64,000 nucleotides of DNA from NC2004 sp050874905 (GTDB taxonomy: Bacteria; Bacillota; Clostridia; Lachnospirales; Lachnospiraceae): contig JBNMLP010000015.1 of assembly GCA_050874905.1 (NCBI GenBank), forward strand, positions 6,197 through 70,196, given 5' to 3'. The position numbers and the translations under genes were made by a program. A model generated the notes under the pieces. That model did no database searches. It saw only the letters and a list, made by a program, of their open reading frames with translations, and was not told the origin of the DNA. Positions 16,183 to 24,305 of the stretch are shown here, piece after piece (the first letter of the stretch is position 1; each line of letters opens with the position of its first letter).

Positions 16183-16890
16183 ATGACAGCAGCAGAAATG
16201 GAACATATCATAACGCAGTACGGAGATGATATTTATCGTTTTTGTTTTCACATCACAGGGTGCCGCGAGGAGGCGGATGATCTTTATCAGGATACTTTTG
16301 TAAAAGCTATTCAGTTTCGCCACAGGCTGGATAGTAGTGGCAATGTAAAAAGTTATCTGATGGGCGTTGCAGCAAATCTTTGGAAGAATCAGGTAAAAAA
16401 GCAAAGGCGTAGAGAGGAGATTGTGCCGGAAGTCAGTTTTGAACAGACCGGGTGGACGATTGGCGAAGGGACAGATTCCTTTAACTTTACTCTAAAGGAT
16501 GCATCCGGTGAGACTGAAACACTGTGTTATACAGCAGACAGCAAAAAGGCGATTCCGGGAACGGATCTGGTGCTGGACGATGTGGAGATCACAAACAGTG
16601 CACTGGAAACAAAATGTGTTGTAAATTATCATACGATCGATCTGGAAGCAAAAGAGTGGGACAAATGGATCAATACCAAGGATTCTGATCTGTCCTTCTA
16701 TCTGCTGGATGAAGATGGCAATGTGATCGATGTAAAGGAAAGCAGCGGTATGGAAGCATCAGAAAAGAATGGAGGAAGAATACAGCAGGATATTTATCCA
16801 TTACAGGAATTGCCAGAGAAGCTGACTTTCCTGGTGAAAGATTGCATGACAAAGGAGGAGATCGGAACCGTAACGGTTACAAGAAAATAA
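16183..16890 (+). pseudogene. fusion of ECF sigma region 2 to an anti-sigma ectodomain
   Basis: The 235-residue frame starts after GGTGGAGGTG with a normal ECF region 2 (residues 5-78: GDDIYRFCFHITGCREEADDLYQ, then VKSYLMGVAANLWKNQVKK). At about residue 86-92 (bases 16440-16460) it changes without warning into an extracytoplasmic beta-rich sequence (WTIGEGTDSFNFTLKDASG onward). That sequence resembles the C-terminal domain of DUF4179-type anti-sigma proteins such as the one at 11533. Sigma region 4, the whole N-terminus and the membrane helix of the partner are missing. An in-frame deletion between adjacent sigma and anti-sigma genes explains this. The product probably cannot act as a sigma factor. 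Confidence 0.8.
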
Positions 16891-17311
16891 GAATGTACTT
16901 TCCATATGATTCGTTTTGTGTTATGATGTATAAAATAAGTCGCAAATTTTGTTAGAATATTCGACAAAACAAAAGTACAGCACCACGGTGCGCTGTTCTA
17001 ATATATGGAAAATACTAAGTAAAGATAAGTAAGCGATCGGTGTTGCGATGCTTAGAATAATCCTAATAGGGAATAGTTCAGATGTGGAAAGCTGGACTAT
17101 TCCCTATTTTTTAGATGATCGATTTATATCAGGTATCTATAACTTCCGTATCTGGATGAACACAGGAATCTTGAAAATACCACATCAGAATCAGAACATG
17201 TACCACACTGCCAATTTTGTGCGGGGATAGACTTATAGGTTTTACAGTAGCTTTGATGATGCTGTAAAAGCTGTAACTGCTCACCGATGTGAAGTTTAAG
17301 GAGGGAATAGT
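16891..17311 (+). other. 421-base intergenic region with hairpins and a Spo0A box
   Basis: No supported gene lies here. A perfect inverted Spo0A box (TTCGACA, 16960-16966) is followed by a small GC-rich hairpin (GCACC-AC-GGTGC near 16982-16993). A 9-bp stem with one bulge comes next (17030-17054), then a strong terminator (17065-17112). The kinase gene at 17312 starts 200 bases later after AAGGAGGGA. The hairpin series could be a leader or small RNA; no promoter was convincing. Confidence 0.5.
17065..17112 (+). terminator. Rho-independent terminator
   Basis: Arms 17065-17081 and 17092-17108 form a 17-bp stem with one G-U pair and a 10-base loop, ending in six T. Confidence 0.88.
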
Positions 17312-19237
17312 ATGTGGCATGTAGAAACAGACATGTTCGCACTGGCAGTTTTTTTGATCATGTATAGCAAGGAACGCGGAGCGAGAAAAATACGGAAAGA
17401 ACGGCAAAACAAAGGAATGGCGCAAAGAGATGTACAAAGTGATTCCTTTTATTTTGTGCTGGTATTTAGTATTATCAGTGTTTTGATCGATATCATTTCA
17501 TCCAGTGCAATGAATGCAGCTTCCAGCTGCAGCTGGTGGATCTATCAGTGCAGCATGACGATTTATGTTGTCAGTATGCCATTATTGGCTGCAATATGGG
17601 TCGGGTATGCCTATGTCGTGATCCATCAGGATTACCCATTGAAAAAAATATTGAAGGAAACTACAGTGATGCTGATTCCTTATTTATTTTATGCGCTTTT
17701 TGCACTCAGCAATCCGGTGACAGGTTTGTTCTTTGAACTCTCTCCTCAGATGGAATACAAAAGAGGAGTTTTGTTCATGCCTGTAGGGGTCGGCTCGATC
17801 ATGTTTTATTCTCTGATCGGACTGGTGCTGGTGTTTTTTTATTGGAAGAAGATCAATCCGCGCTATAATGCGATATTGCTGGTTACCTTTTTTGCGATCA
17901 CGGCAGCATTTACCTGGGTGCAGCTTGCACATCCCGGCTGGCTTATTATCAATGCAAGTTATGCAGTCATTTATGTATGGTGTGATTTTGCCATTGAGGA
18001 TCAAAGGCGGAGACATCTGTATCAGGAGATCAGGAATAAAAATGAGGAACTGGAAGTTGTAGCGGAAAAAGCAGAGGCGGCCGCAACAGCAAAATCAGAG
18101 TTTTTATCAAGAATGAGCCATGATATCCGGACACCAATGAATGCGATCATTGGTCTTAATCATCTGGCACAGAAAGAAGCAGATCTGCAGGTTGTGCGGG
18201 ATTATCTGAACAAAATGGATACTTCCAGTAAATTTTTACTGGGTCTGATCAATGATATACTGGATCTGAGTAAGATTGAAAATGGGGAAATGACACTGCA
18301 TGAGACTCCGTACACCCGTGAGGAATTCATGGATTCCATTCAGACGGTGATCAAACCATTGATCGACAAGAAACAGATCCATTTTATATTTGAGGTGGAC
18401 TGGGAGACGGAATGTATTCTGGTGGATAAACTGCGGTTCAATCAGATCTTTTTTAATCTGCTTTCTAATGCGGTCAAATTTACAGCGGAAGGTGGGACGA
18501 TCGCATTTATCACAGAACGTATCGAAAAAGAGAAGCCGGGTGCAGATGGGAAAGTTGGCCTTCGCATTTTGGTGCGGGATAATGGAATCGGGATGAGTGA
18601 AGAATTTCAAAAGCGCATGTATGATCCTTTTGTGCAGGAGCGGACGAAATTTGGAGACGATGTGGGAGGAACAGGTCTGGGACTTCCTATCGTGAAGAGT
18701 CTGGTGGAAGCAATGGGAGGTACGATAGAAGTAAGAAGTGTTCCTGATAAAGGAACGGAATTTAAGATTGAGTTGTATGTGGAAGCAGCGGAAACACCGG
18801 TGAAAGAAGAAAAAAGTCGTTCCAAAGACACGCTGCGAGGGGTTCATATTCTTTTAGTGGAAGACAACGAGCTGAATGTATATGTGGCGAAAACAATATT
18901 GGAGCAGTTATCTGCCATTGTTGCCGTAGCAAGGAATGGACAGGATGCCGTGAGCAGGTTTGCGACAACTCCGGAGTATTTCTTTGATGTGATCCTGATG
19001 GATGTGCACATGCCGGTGATGAACGGATTAGAGGCGACCAAAGCAATCCGGGCACTTGACAGGGCAGATGCGGCAACCGTTCCGATCATTGCCATGACGG
19101 CAGATGCATTTGACAAAGAAAAAGAAGAAATATTAAATGCGGGAATGGATTGTCATTTGCCAAAGCCGATCGATCCCCCGCTTCTTCGTCAGACGATATT
19201 AGAGTTTCAAAAGAATACAGTGGTAAAATGCAGATAA
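17312..19237 (+). CDS. hybrid sensor histidine kinase with multi-span membrane N-terminus
   Basis: This 641-residue protein has about six to seven hydrophobic spans up to residue 230 and a coiled coil near 232-258. The phospho-acceptor His270 lies in SRMSHDIRTPMNA, followed by the HATPase domain (NLLSNAVKF, DNGIGMS, GGTGLGLPI). A C-terminal receiver domain carries Asp564 in VILMDVHMP. There is no output domain, so phosphate must pass to another protein. RBS AAGGAGGGA sets the start. It is followed after 18 bases by a solute-binding lipoprotein and a second hybrid kinase; together these form a signalling operon. Confidence 0.9.
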   Translation: MWHVETDMFALAVFLIMYSKERGARKIRKERQNKGMAQRDVQSDSFYFVLVFSIISVLIDIISSSAMNAASSCSWWIYQCSMTIYVVSMPLLAAIWVGYAYVVIHQDYPLKKILKETTVMLIPYLFYALFALSNPVTGLFFELSPQMEYKRGVLFMPVGVGSIMFYSLIGLVLVFFYWKKINPRYNAILLVTFFAITAAFTWVQLAHPGWLIINASYAVIYVWCDFAIEDQRRRHLYQEIRNKNEELEVVAEKAEAAATAKSEFLSRMSHDIRTPMNAIIGLNHLAQKEADLQVVRDYLNKMDTSSKFLLGLINDILDLSKIENGEMTLHETPYTREEFMDSIQTVIKPLIDKKQIHFIFEVDWETECILVDKLRFNQIFFNLLSNAVKFTAEGGTIAFITERIEKEKPGADGKVGLRILVRDNGIGMSEEFQKRMYDPFVQERTKFGDDVGGTGLGLPIVKSLVEAMGGTIEVRSVPDKGTEFKIELYVEAAETPVKEEKSRSKDTLRGVHILLVEDNELNVYVAKTILEQLSAIVAVARNGQDAVSRFATTPEYFFDVILMDVHMPVMNGLEATKAIRALDRADAATVPIIAMTADAFDKEKEEILNAGMDCHLPKPIDPPLLRQTILEFQKNTVVKCR

Positions 19238-19255
19238 ACGAAAGAAGGAAGAGTT

Positions 19256-20071
19256 ATGAGGAGATCAATCTATATGGCAGGCTTGGCGTTCCTGCTGATA
19301 AGCATAATTTTTTGTGGATGCACCAAAAAAACGAAATCATCACAGACGGTTTCCTCTGATCTTCCGTCCATTACCGTAGGTTGTGATAACTATTCTCCAT
19401 ACAGTTACGCAGATGTGGATGGAAATCTGACCGGAATTGATGTGGAGCTTGCCAAAGAGGCATTTTCCCGTATGGGGTATGCACCGAAATTTAAATTTAT
19501 CAATTGGGGAGAAAAAAAGGAATTGCTAGAGGCAGGGGAGATTGATTGTGTCTGGAGCAGTTTTACGATGAATGACCGGGAAGAGGAGTACCACTGGGCA
19601 GGACCCTATATGCAGAGCCACCAGGTGGTAGCGGTGAATGAGGGCAGCAACATTTATTCCCTAAAGGATCTGAAAGGAAAGGTAATGGCGGTACAAAGTA
19701 CTACCAAACCGGAAGATATTATCCGCAGTCACGACGGGACACTTCCAGATCTGCGGAAGGTGATCTCAGTGCAGAAAAGAGACTTGATCTTTATTCTGGT
19801 CAGCAAAGGATATGCAGATGCTTTGGCGGCTCATGATGTTTCTGTGCAGCAGTTTATAAAGGAATCAGGGCTGAAATTCCGCATTCTCAATGAACCACTG
19901 CAGACCGTTGATCTGGGCGTTGCATTTGCCAAAGAGGATACGAGAGGGCTGGATCAGGAACTCACGAAAGTGCTGAAAAGGATGCAAAAAGAAGGAGTGA
20001 CCGAAAAGATCATTGGGAAGTATCTGCCAGATGCAAAGAACTATCTGGAGGTGAACAATGATGAAAACTAA
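19256..20071 (+). CDS. extracellular solute-binding lipoprotein, family 3
   Basis: This 271-residue protein has an N-terminal hydrophobic segment ending in a Cys-rich lipobox-like site (FCGC, Cys22). The SBP_bac_3 fold follows, with VGCDNYSPYSYADVDGNLTGIDVELAKEA as its start (positions about 41-70) and the WSSFTMNDRE segment after it. No ABC permease or ATPase gene is adjacent. Its end overlaps the start of a hybrid kinase gene by 14 bases. It is therefore likely a ligand-sensing subunit rather than part of a transporter, possibly binding an amino acid-like ligand. Confidence 0.85.
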   Translation: MRRSIYMAGLAFLLISIIFCGCTKKTKSSQTVSSDLPSITVGCDNYSPYSYADVDGNLTGIDVELAKEAFSRMGYAPKFKFINWGEKKELLEAGEIDCVWSSFTMNDREEEYHWAGPYMQSHQVVAVNEGSNIYSLKDLKGKVMAVQSTTKPEDIIRSHDGTLPDLRKVISVQKRDLIFILVSKGYADALAAHDVSVQQFIKESGLKFRILNEPLQTVDLGVAFAKEDTRGLDQELTKVLKRMQKEGVTEKIIGKYLPDAKNYLEVNNDEN

Positions 20072-22265
20072 ACAGACAGATTTATGGAAAAAATGGATGC
20101 CCATAGAGATTCTCATGGGGCTGGTGCTGTTGATTGTTTCTTTTTTTATTGCTTCCCGCATGGATATGAAGAAAGCCCAGAGTGAATTGGTTACAACCGT
20201 AGAATACATGAAAGAGCAGTGTAATGACAGTCAGATCCGCGATCTGGCATCAGAGGCCAAAAGTTTGCTTCGTGTAACAGAAAGTGTGGAACAGATCCGT
20301 TTCCGGCTGCAATATGGAAAGGAAGGGCAGGCAAAGCAAAAAGTGGATCGTAATGTTTTAGAGAATTACGCAAAAGACTGCTATTTGGCCGGATTAGTGC
20401 TATTAGATGCAAAGGGGCAGGTGGAAGAAGCATATGATACCTCCGGACTTGGGTATGATACGATTCTGAAACAGGTAGATAAGGCATCCATTATGGACAC
20501 GATGTTATTTCAGGAAAAGACGTATCCGCTTCGGATCGTGTTAGAAGATGAATCACATATTGATCTGGCTGCGGTCAGCAGAATGGACGAAAAAGGTGTC
20601 CTGGTCGGATATTTTTATACGACGGCAGCATATGCTCGGATCGTCAATAATTCTATCCGGAAGCTGGTATCCGGATACACTCCGGAAAATGATGGTGTCA
20701 TTGCGATCAGCAGTGGAAATGAGGTCATTATTTCAAATGACAAGACCTTAGAGGGAACCAAGGTGGAAGATACACCAATCCTGAAAAAGATCATGCAGAG
20801 GGGAAGTGGGAAAAAGCTGGTTCATTCCAAAGATCCTTCCAGTATGTTTGGAAATCATTTCGGCTTGATGGACAAAAGCCAGAATTATTATGTATATGCA
20901 TTTATGAACGAACGTAAAGTGTTTACCTCAACACTTTCCAATGTGCTATGTATTATGCTTGTCTATGTATTGCTTCTGGGTATTATCGATATGCTGTTAT
21001 GGAGAACGGAAAAAAATTATCAAAAGAGTCAGGCGGCTGTGCAGATGGAATATACCAAAGCACTGGAAGCAAAAAATCTGGAACTTCAGGAGGCTGTGAA
21101 TCAGGCAGAGAAGGCCAATGCTGCCAAAAGTAATTTTCTCTCAAGAATGAGTCACGATATTCGTACTCCGTTAAATGGGATCATTGGATTATTGAAGATA
21201 GACGAAGATCATTTTGAGAATCAGGAGCTGGTGCTGGAAAATCATAAGAAAATGCAGGTGTCAGCCAGTCATTTGCTGTCCCTGATCAATGATGTACTGG
21301 AAATGAGTAAACTGGAAGACGGAAATATTGTATTGACACATGAGTTTATCAGCTTATACGATCTGACGCAGGATATTGTTACGATCATTATTGGACGGGC
21401 AGTAGAAGCTGGGATCCAATGGAATTTTGAAAAAGGAAAATCGAAAATACCATATCCGTATATTTATGGAAGTCCGGTACATTTAAGGCAGATCTTTTTA
21501 AATATCTATGGGAATTGCATCAAATATAACCGACCGGGAGGAAAGATCACAACAATTGTAGAGGCACTCGGAGACAAAGACGGGATCTGTACGTATCGCT
21601 GGCTGATCACGGATACCGGTGTAGGCATGAGTGAGGAATTTCTGGGTCATATTTTTGAACCGTTTGTGCAGGAAAAAAATGATGCCAGAAGCGTTTATCA
21701 GGGGATCGGTCTTGGTATGGCGATCGTAAAACGATTGATCAATCAGATGGGAGGTACGATCACGGTTTCCAGTGAAGCGGGGGTTGGTTCAACATTTGAG
21801 GTTATCCTTCCATTTGAAATTGCACCGGAGCCGGAGAAAACGATCAAACGGGAACCAACAGCAGAGATCAGTATCAAGGGGTTAAATCTGATGCTGGTGG
21901 AAGACAATGAATTAAATGCAGAGATTGCAGAAGTGATGCTTACCGATCAGGGAGCAAGAGTGAGTGTTGTTCATGATGGAAAGCAGGCATTGGATTTGTT
22001 TATGATGAGTCCGGTGGATACCTTTGATGCAATCTTAATGGATGTGATGATGCCAGTCATGGATGGAATGACAGCAGCCAAGGCAATCCGGGCACTTGAC
22101 AGGGCAGATGCGGCAACCGTTCCAATCATTGCCATGACCGCAAATGCATTTAAAGAGGATGCAGACAAGTGCATAAAAGCCGGTATGAATGTACATCTGT
22201 CCAAACCATTAGAAATAGATAAAGTAGTAAAAGCAATCTGGGAGCAGTTACATCAGGGAGTGTAG
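20058..22265 (+). CDS. hybrid sensor histidine kinase with extracytoplasmic sensor domain
   Basis: This 735-residue protein has a membrane helix near 15-35, an extracytoplasmic sensor of about 250 residues and a second helix near 295-315. A coiled coil precedes His366 in SRMSHDIRTPLNG. The HATPase motifs (NIYGNCIKYN, DTGVGMS, GIGLGMAIV) and a receiver with Asp662 (AILMDVMMP) follow. It is translationally coupled to the solute-binding lipoprotein. The receiver shares a 41-base identical stretch with the receiver of the kinase at 17312. Its last 18 bases overlap the convergent Crp-family gene. Confidence 0.9.
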   Translation: MMKTKQTDLWKKWMPIEILMGLVLLIVSFFIASRMDMKKAQSELVTTVEYMKEQCNDSQIRDLASEAKSLLRVTESVEQIRFRLQYGKEGQAKQKVDRNVLENYAKDCYLAGLVLLDAKGQVEEAYDTSGLGYDTILKQVDKASIMDTMLFQEKTYPLRIVLEDESHIDLAAVSRMDEKGVLVGYFYTTAAYARIVNNSIRKLVSGYTPENDGVIAISSGNEVIISNDKTLEGTKVEDTPILKKIMQRGSGKKLVHSKDPSSMFGNHFGLMDKSQNYYVYAFMNERKVFTSTLSNVLCIMLVYVLLLGIIDMLLWRTEKNYQKSQAAVQMEYTKALEAKNLELQEAVNQAEKANAAKSNFLSRMSHDIRTPLNGIIGLLKIDEDHFENQELVLENHKKMQVSASHLLSLINDVLEMSKLEDGNIVLTHEFISLYDLTQDIVTIIIGRAVEAGIQWNFEKGKSKIPYPYIYGSPVHLRQIFLNIYGNCIKYNRPGGKITTIVEALGDKDGICTYRWLITDTGVGMSEEFLGHIFEPFVQEKNDARSVYQGIGLGMAIVKRLINQMGGTITVSSEAGVGSTFEVILPFEIAPEPEKTIKREPTAEISIKGLNLMLVEDNELNAEIAEVMLTDQGARVSVVHDGKQALDLFMMSPVDTFDAILMDVMMPVMDGMTAAKAIRALDRADAATVPIIAMTANAFKEDADKCIKAGMNVHLSKPLEIDKVVKAIWEQLHQGV

Positions 22266-22919
22266 CAGTTTAAAGTAACTGCGTCTGGTTTCGATGTAAC
22301 CTTCTTTGACCAATTTGCTGATCTCAGCAGACATGGCACTTCGTTCTACTCCAAGATAATCAGCAAGGCCCTGCCGGTCATATGGAATGGTAAATTCCGG
22401 AGATTGGTGGAGCCTTGCTTGTTCGTCTAAGTAAGCCATCAGTTTCTCGCGTGTGGTTTTGTGGGAAATATACTGCAGTTTTTGGGTGAGCTGGATGTTT
22501 TTTTGTGCAACGATCCGGAGCAGATTGCTGATCAGGATATCATGGAACTGGCAGTGATGTCCGCAGGTGATCAGGATGCTGTCGCGGGGAATAAACAAAA
22601 TGACGGAGTTTTCGCAGGAAAGGATATCGATTGGAAGAGAAGGGGCAGCAGCCAGAGCAAATGCCTCTGCAAAAATGGCACCTTTTTCCAGTAAAGCAGT
22701 GATGTTGCGGTTTCCGTAATAATCATCTTTGACGATCTGGACAGAACCATCTAAGACAATTCCAAAAAAATCGGCTGGATCTTTAATGTGGCGGATATAA
22801 TCATCTTTCTCATATTCTTTTGTATAGGCATTCAGTTTTTTTAATACGGTAGGCAGATCACATTGTTCAATTCCACGGAAGAATGGAACAGCAGCAAGTG
22901 TTTCTAAATATTTTTCCAT
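22248..22919 (-). CDS. Crp/Fnr-family transcriptional regulator
   Basis: The start is placed at 22919, where GAAAGGATG precedes the ATG, giving 223 residues. A cyclic-nucleotide-binding-like domain covers residues 5-120 (FGIVLDGSVQIVKDDYYGNRN). A winged helix lies at 165-215 (YDRQGLADYLGVERSAMSAEISKL). The N-terminal Cys cluster of true Fnr is absent, so it is not an Fe-S oxygen sensor of that kind. It is divergent from a ferredoxin-like gene and a cupin, a pairing that suggests redox or metal-linked control. Confidence 0.88.
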   Translation of the reverse strand: MEKYLETLAAVPFFRGIEQCDLPTVLKKLNAYTKEYEKDDYIRHIKDPADFFGIVLDGSVQIVKDDYYGNRNITALLEKGAIFAEAFALAAAPSLPIDILSCENSVILFIPRDSILITCGHHCQFHDILISNLLRIVAQKNIQLTQKLQYISHKTTREKLMAYLDEQARLHQSPEFTIPYDRQGLADYLGVERSAMSAEISKLVKEGYIETRRSYFKLLHSLM

Positions 22920-22933
22920 AAAAACATCCTTTC

Positions 22934-22976
22934 GTTGGAAATCCAACATATTTTTTCTTATCATTCTAGTATGATA
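22934..22976. promoter_or_regulatory. two palindromes in the divergent Crp/ferredoxin promoter region
   Basis: GTTGGAAATCCAAC (22934-22947) lies 15 bases before the regulator's ATG, in its leader. TATCAT-N6-ATGATA (22959-22976) lies between the two genes, where the -10 elements of both promoters could sit. Both are plausible binding sites for the Crp-family protein, acting on itself and on the 23020 gene. This is inferred from symmetry only. Confidence 0.5.
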
Positions 22977-23019
22977 CAGCTACAAAGTAAAGAAAAAAAG
23001 CAAATAAAGGAGAAAAACA

Positions 23020-23751
23020 ATGGTCAGACAGATAATTCATATTGATGAAGAAAAATGCAACGGATGTGGGATCTGTGCTACTGCCTGTCACGAAGGTGCG
23101 ATTGAGATCATAGATGGGAAAGCCAGACTTACAAGGGAACATTTCTGCGATGGACTGGGAGATTGTCTGCCGTCATGCCCGACCGGGGCGATCACATTTG
23201 AACAGCGGGAAGCTCCTGCCTATGATGAGGCGGCGGTAAAAAGGGCACAGGAACAGGCAAAAAAAGAAGCAGCGCAGGCGCATCATGCAGCAGGCGGCTG
23301 CCCCGGATCAAGAATCATGCAGATCCAAAGAAAGGCAGCAGAACGGGAAAAAGAAGTACAAACAGAATCAACAGATGTCAGAACGGTATCCAGATTACAG
23401 AACTGGCCGGTACAGATCAAACTGGCTCCTGTCAGTGCCCCATATTTTGAAAATGCAAAACTTTTGATTGCGGCAGATTGTACGGCTTATGCCTATGCAT
23501 CCTTTCATGAAGACTTTATGAAGGGAAAAACAGCGCTGATCGGATGCCCCAAACTCGATGCGATTGATTACAGCGAAAAATTAACACACATTATAGCACA
23601 AAATGAAATTCAGTCTGTGACGATCGTGCGGATGGAAGTGCCTTGTTGTGGTGGATTGGAAATGGCAGCGAAAAAGGCACTGCAGGATAGCGGAAAATTT
23701 CTTCCATGGCAGGTTGTAACGGTTGGAATTGACGGAACCATTTTAGAATGA
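23020..23751 (+). CDS. 4Fe-4S ferredoxin-domain protein
   Basis: This 243-residue protein has a first cluster motif C-x2-C-x2-C-x3-C at about residues 14-24 (CNGCGICATAC). A shorter second one (C-x5-C-x3-CP) falls near 43-54. A Lys/Gln/Glu-rich charged linker follows at 75-130. The C-terminal 110 residues contain YFENAKLLIAADCTA and a VPCCGG motif that could bind metal. It is soluble. The set Crp-type regulator, ferredoxin-like protein and cupin points to electron transfer under redox control; the partner is unknown. Confidence 0.82.
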   Translation: MVRQIIHIDEEKCNGCGICATACHEGAIEIIDGKARLTREHFCDGLGDCLPSCPTGAITFEQREAPAYDEAAVKRAQEQAKKEAAQAHHAAGGCPGSRIMQIQRKAAEREKEVQTESTDVRTVSRLQNWPVQIKLAPVSAPYFENAKLLIAADCTAYAYASFHEDFMKGKTALIGCPKLDAIDYSEKLTHIIAQNEIQSVTIVRMEVPCCGGLEMAAKKALQDSGKFLPWQVVTVGIDGTILE

Positions 23752-23814
23752 TCCTATGCGTATTCAGGTATATGTGATCCGCATAGAGAAAATAATAAAA
23801 GAAAAAGGAGAAAA

Positions 23815-24141
23815 ATGATGTACAAGAACATTGAAAAACAGACAAAATTAAACTTAAAGGATCTGGTAGAATATCAGGAAGGTCAGGTAGTCAGCAAAAC
23901 ACTGGTACAGAACGAACTGGTCAGCATGACAATCTTTTCTTTTGACAAAGGGGAGGAGATTTCATCTCATGCAGCAGGTGGAGATGCTATGGTAACTGTT
24001 TTAGAGGGAAAAGGAAGATTTACCGTCGGCGGAGAGGTATTTTATTTAGAGGCAGGAGAAACACTGATCATGCCGAAAGACGTTCCACATGCTGTATATG
24101 GAGAGGAACAGTTTAAAATGCAATTGATCGTATCATTCTAA
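23815..24141 (+). CDS. small cupin-fold protein
   Basis: This 108-residue single-domain cupin has the metal-binding motif around SHAAGGDAMVTVLEGKG and the second strand motif LEAGETLIMP, with a His in PHAVYG. Two adjacent ATGs (23815 and 23818) follow AAAAGGAG; either could be used. It is 63 bases after the ferredoxin-like gene and probably in the same operon. The enzymatic role, if any, is unknown. Confidence 0.85.
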   Translation: MMYKNIEKQTKLNLKDLVEYQEGQVVSKTLVQNELVSMTIFSFDKGEEISSHAAGGDAMVTVLEGKGRFTVGGEVFYLEAGETLIMPKDVPHAVYGEEQFKMQLIVSF

Positions 24142-24164
24142 AAATAGATCTATCGCGTGTTGTG

Positions 24165-24188
24165 ACCGGGCAGGATATCCTGCCCGGT
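24165..24188 (+). terminator. 24-bp perfect palindrome after the cupin gene
   Basis: ACCGGGCAGGATATCCTGCCCGGT can fold into a strong hairpin. The following sequence is T-poor at first (TAAACATTATTTT), so termination is likely but not certain; a protein-binding site is the alternative. Confidence 0.6.
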
Positions 24189-24200
24189 TAAACATTATTT

Positions 24201-24296
24201 TCATAAAATGTGATGAAATGCAAAAAGTTCCCTCATAAAATGTGTGAGAAATAATTGAGATGGCTCATATTTTGTGATACACTTTCCGTATAGGAG
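24201..24296 (+). repeat. three tandem 32-nt repeats before the second DUF4143 ATPase gene
   Basis: TCATAAAATGTG begins at 24201 and 24233, and a variant TCATATTTTGTG begins at 24265, an exact 32-base period. The third copy overlaps the promoter -10 region and the array ends at the Shine-Dalgarno. The layout mirrors the 33-base array upstream of the related gene at 1217, with a different sequence. Confidence 0.7.
24255..24283 (+). promoter_or_regulatory. sigma-A promoter of the second DUF4143 ATPase gene
   Basis: TTGAGA (24255-24260) and TACACT (24278-24283) are spaced by 17 bases. The third repeat unit runs across the -10, so a protein bound there would block transcription. Confidence 0.5.
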
Positions 24297-24305
24297 GTGG
24301 ATGAT

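Noticed and set aside
17048..17230. 60-codon frame in the gap before the kinase gene
   Set aside because: It runs through the terminator hairpin at 17065-17108 and has no recognisable domain or RBS.
18236..18847. 203-codon open frame on the minus strand
   Set aside because: It lies fully inside the hybrid kinase gene, has no RBS, and its composition is what the antisense of a kinase gives.
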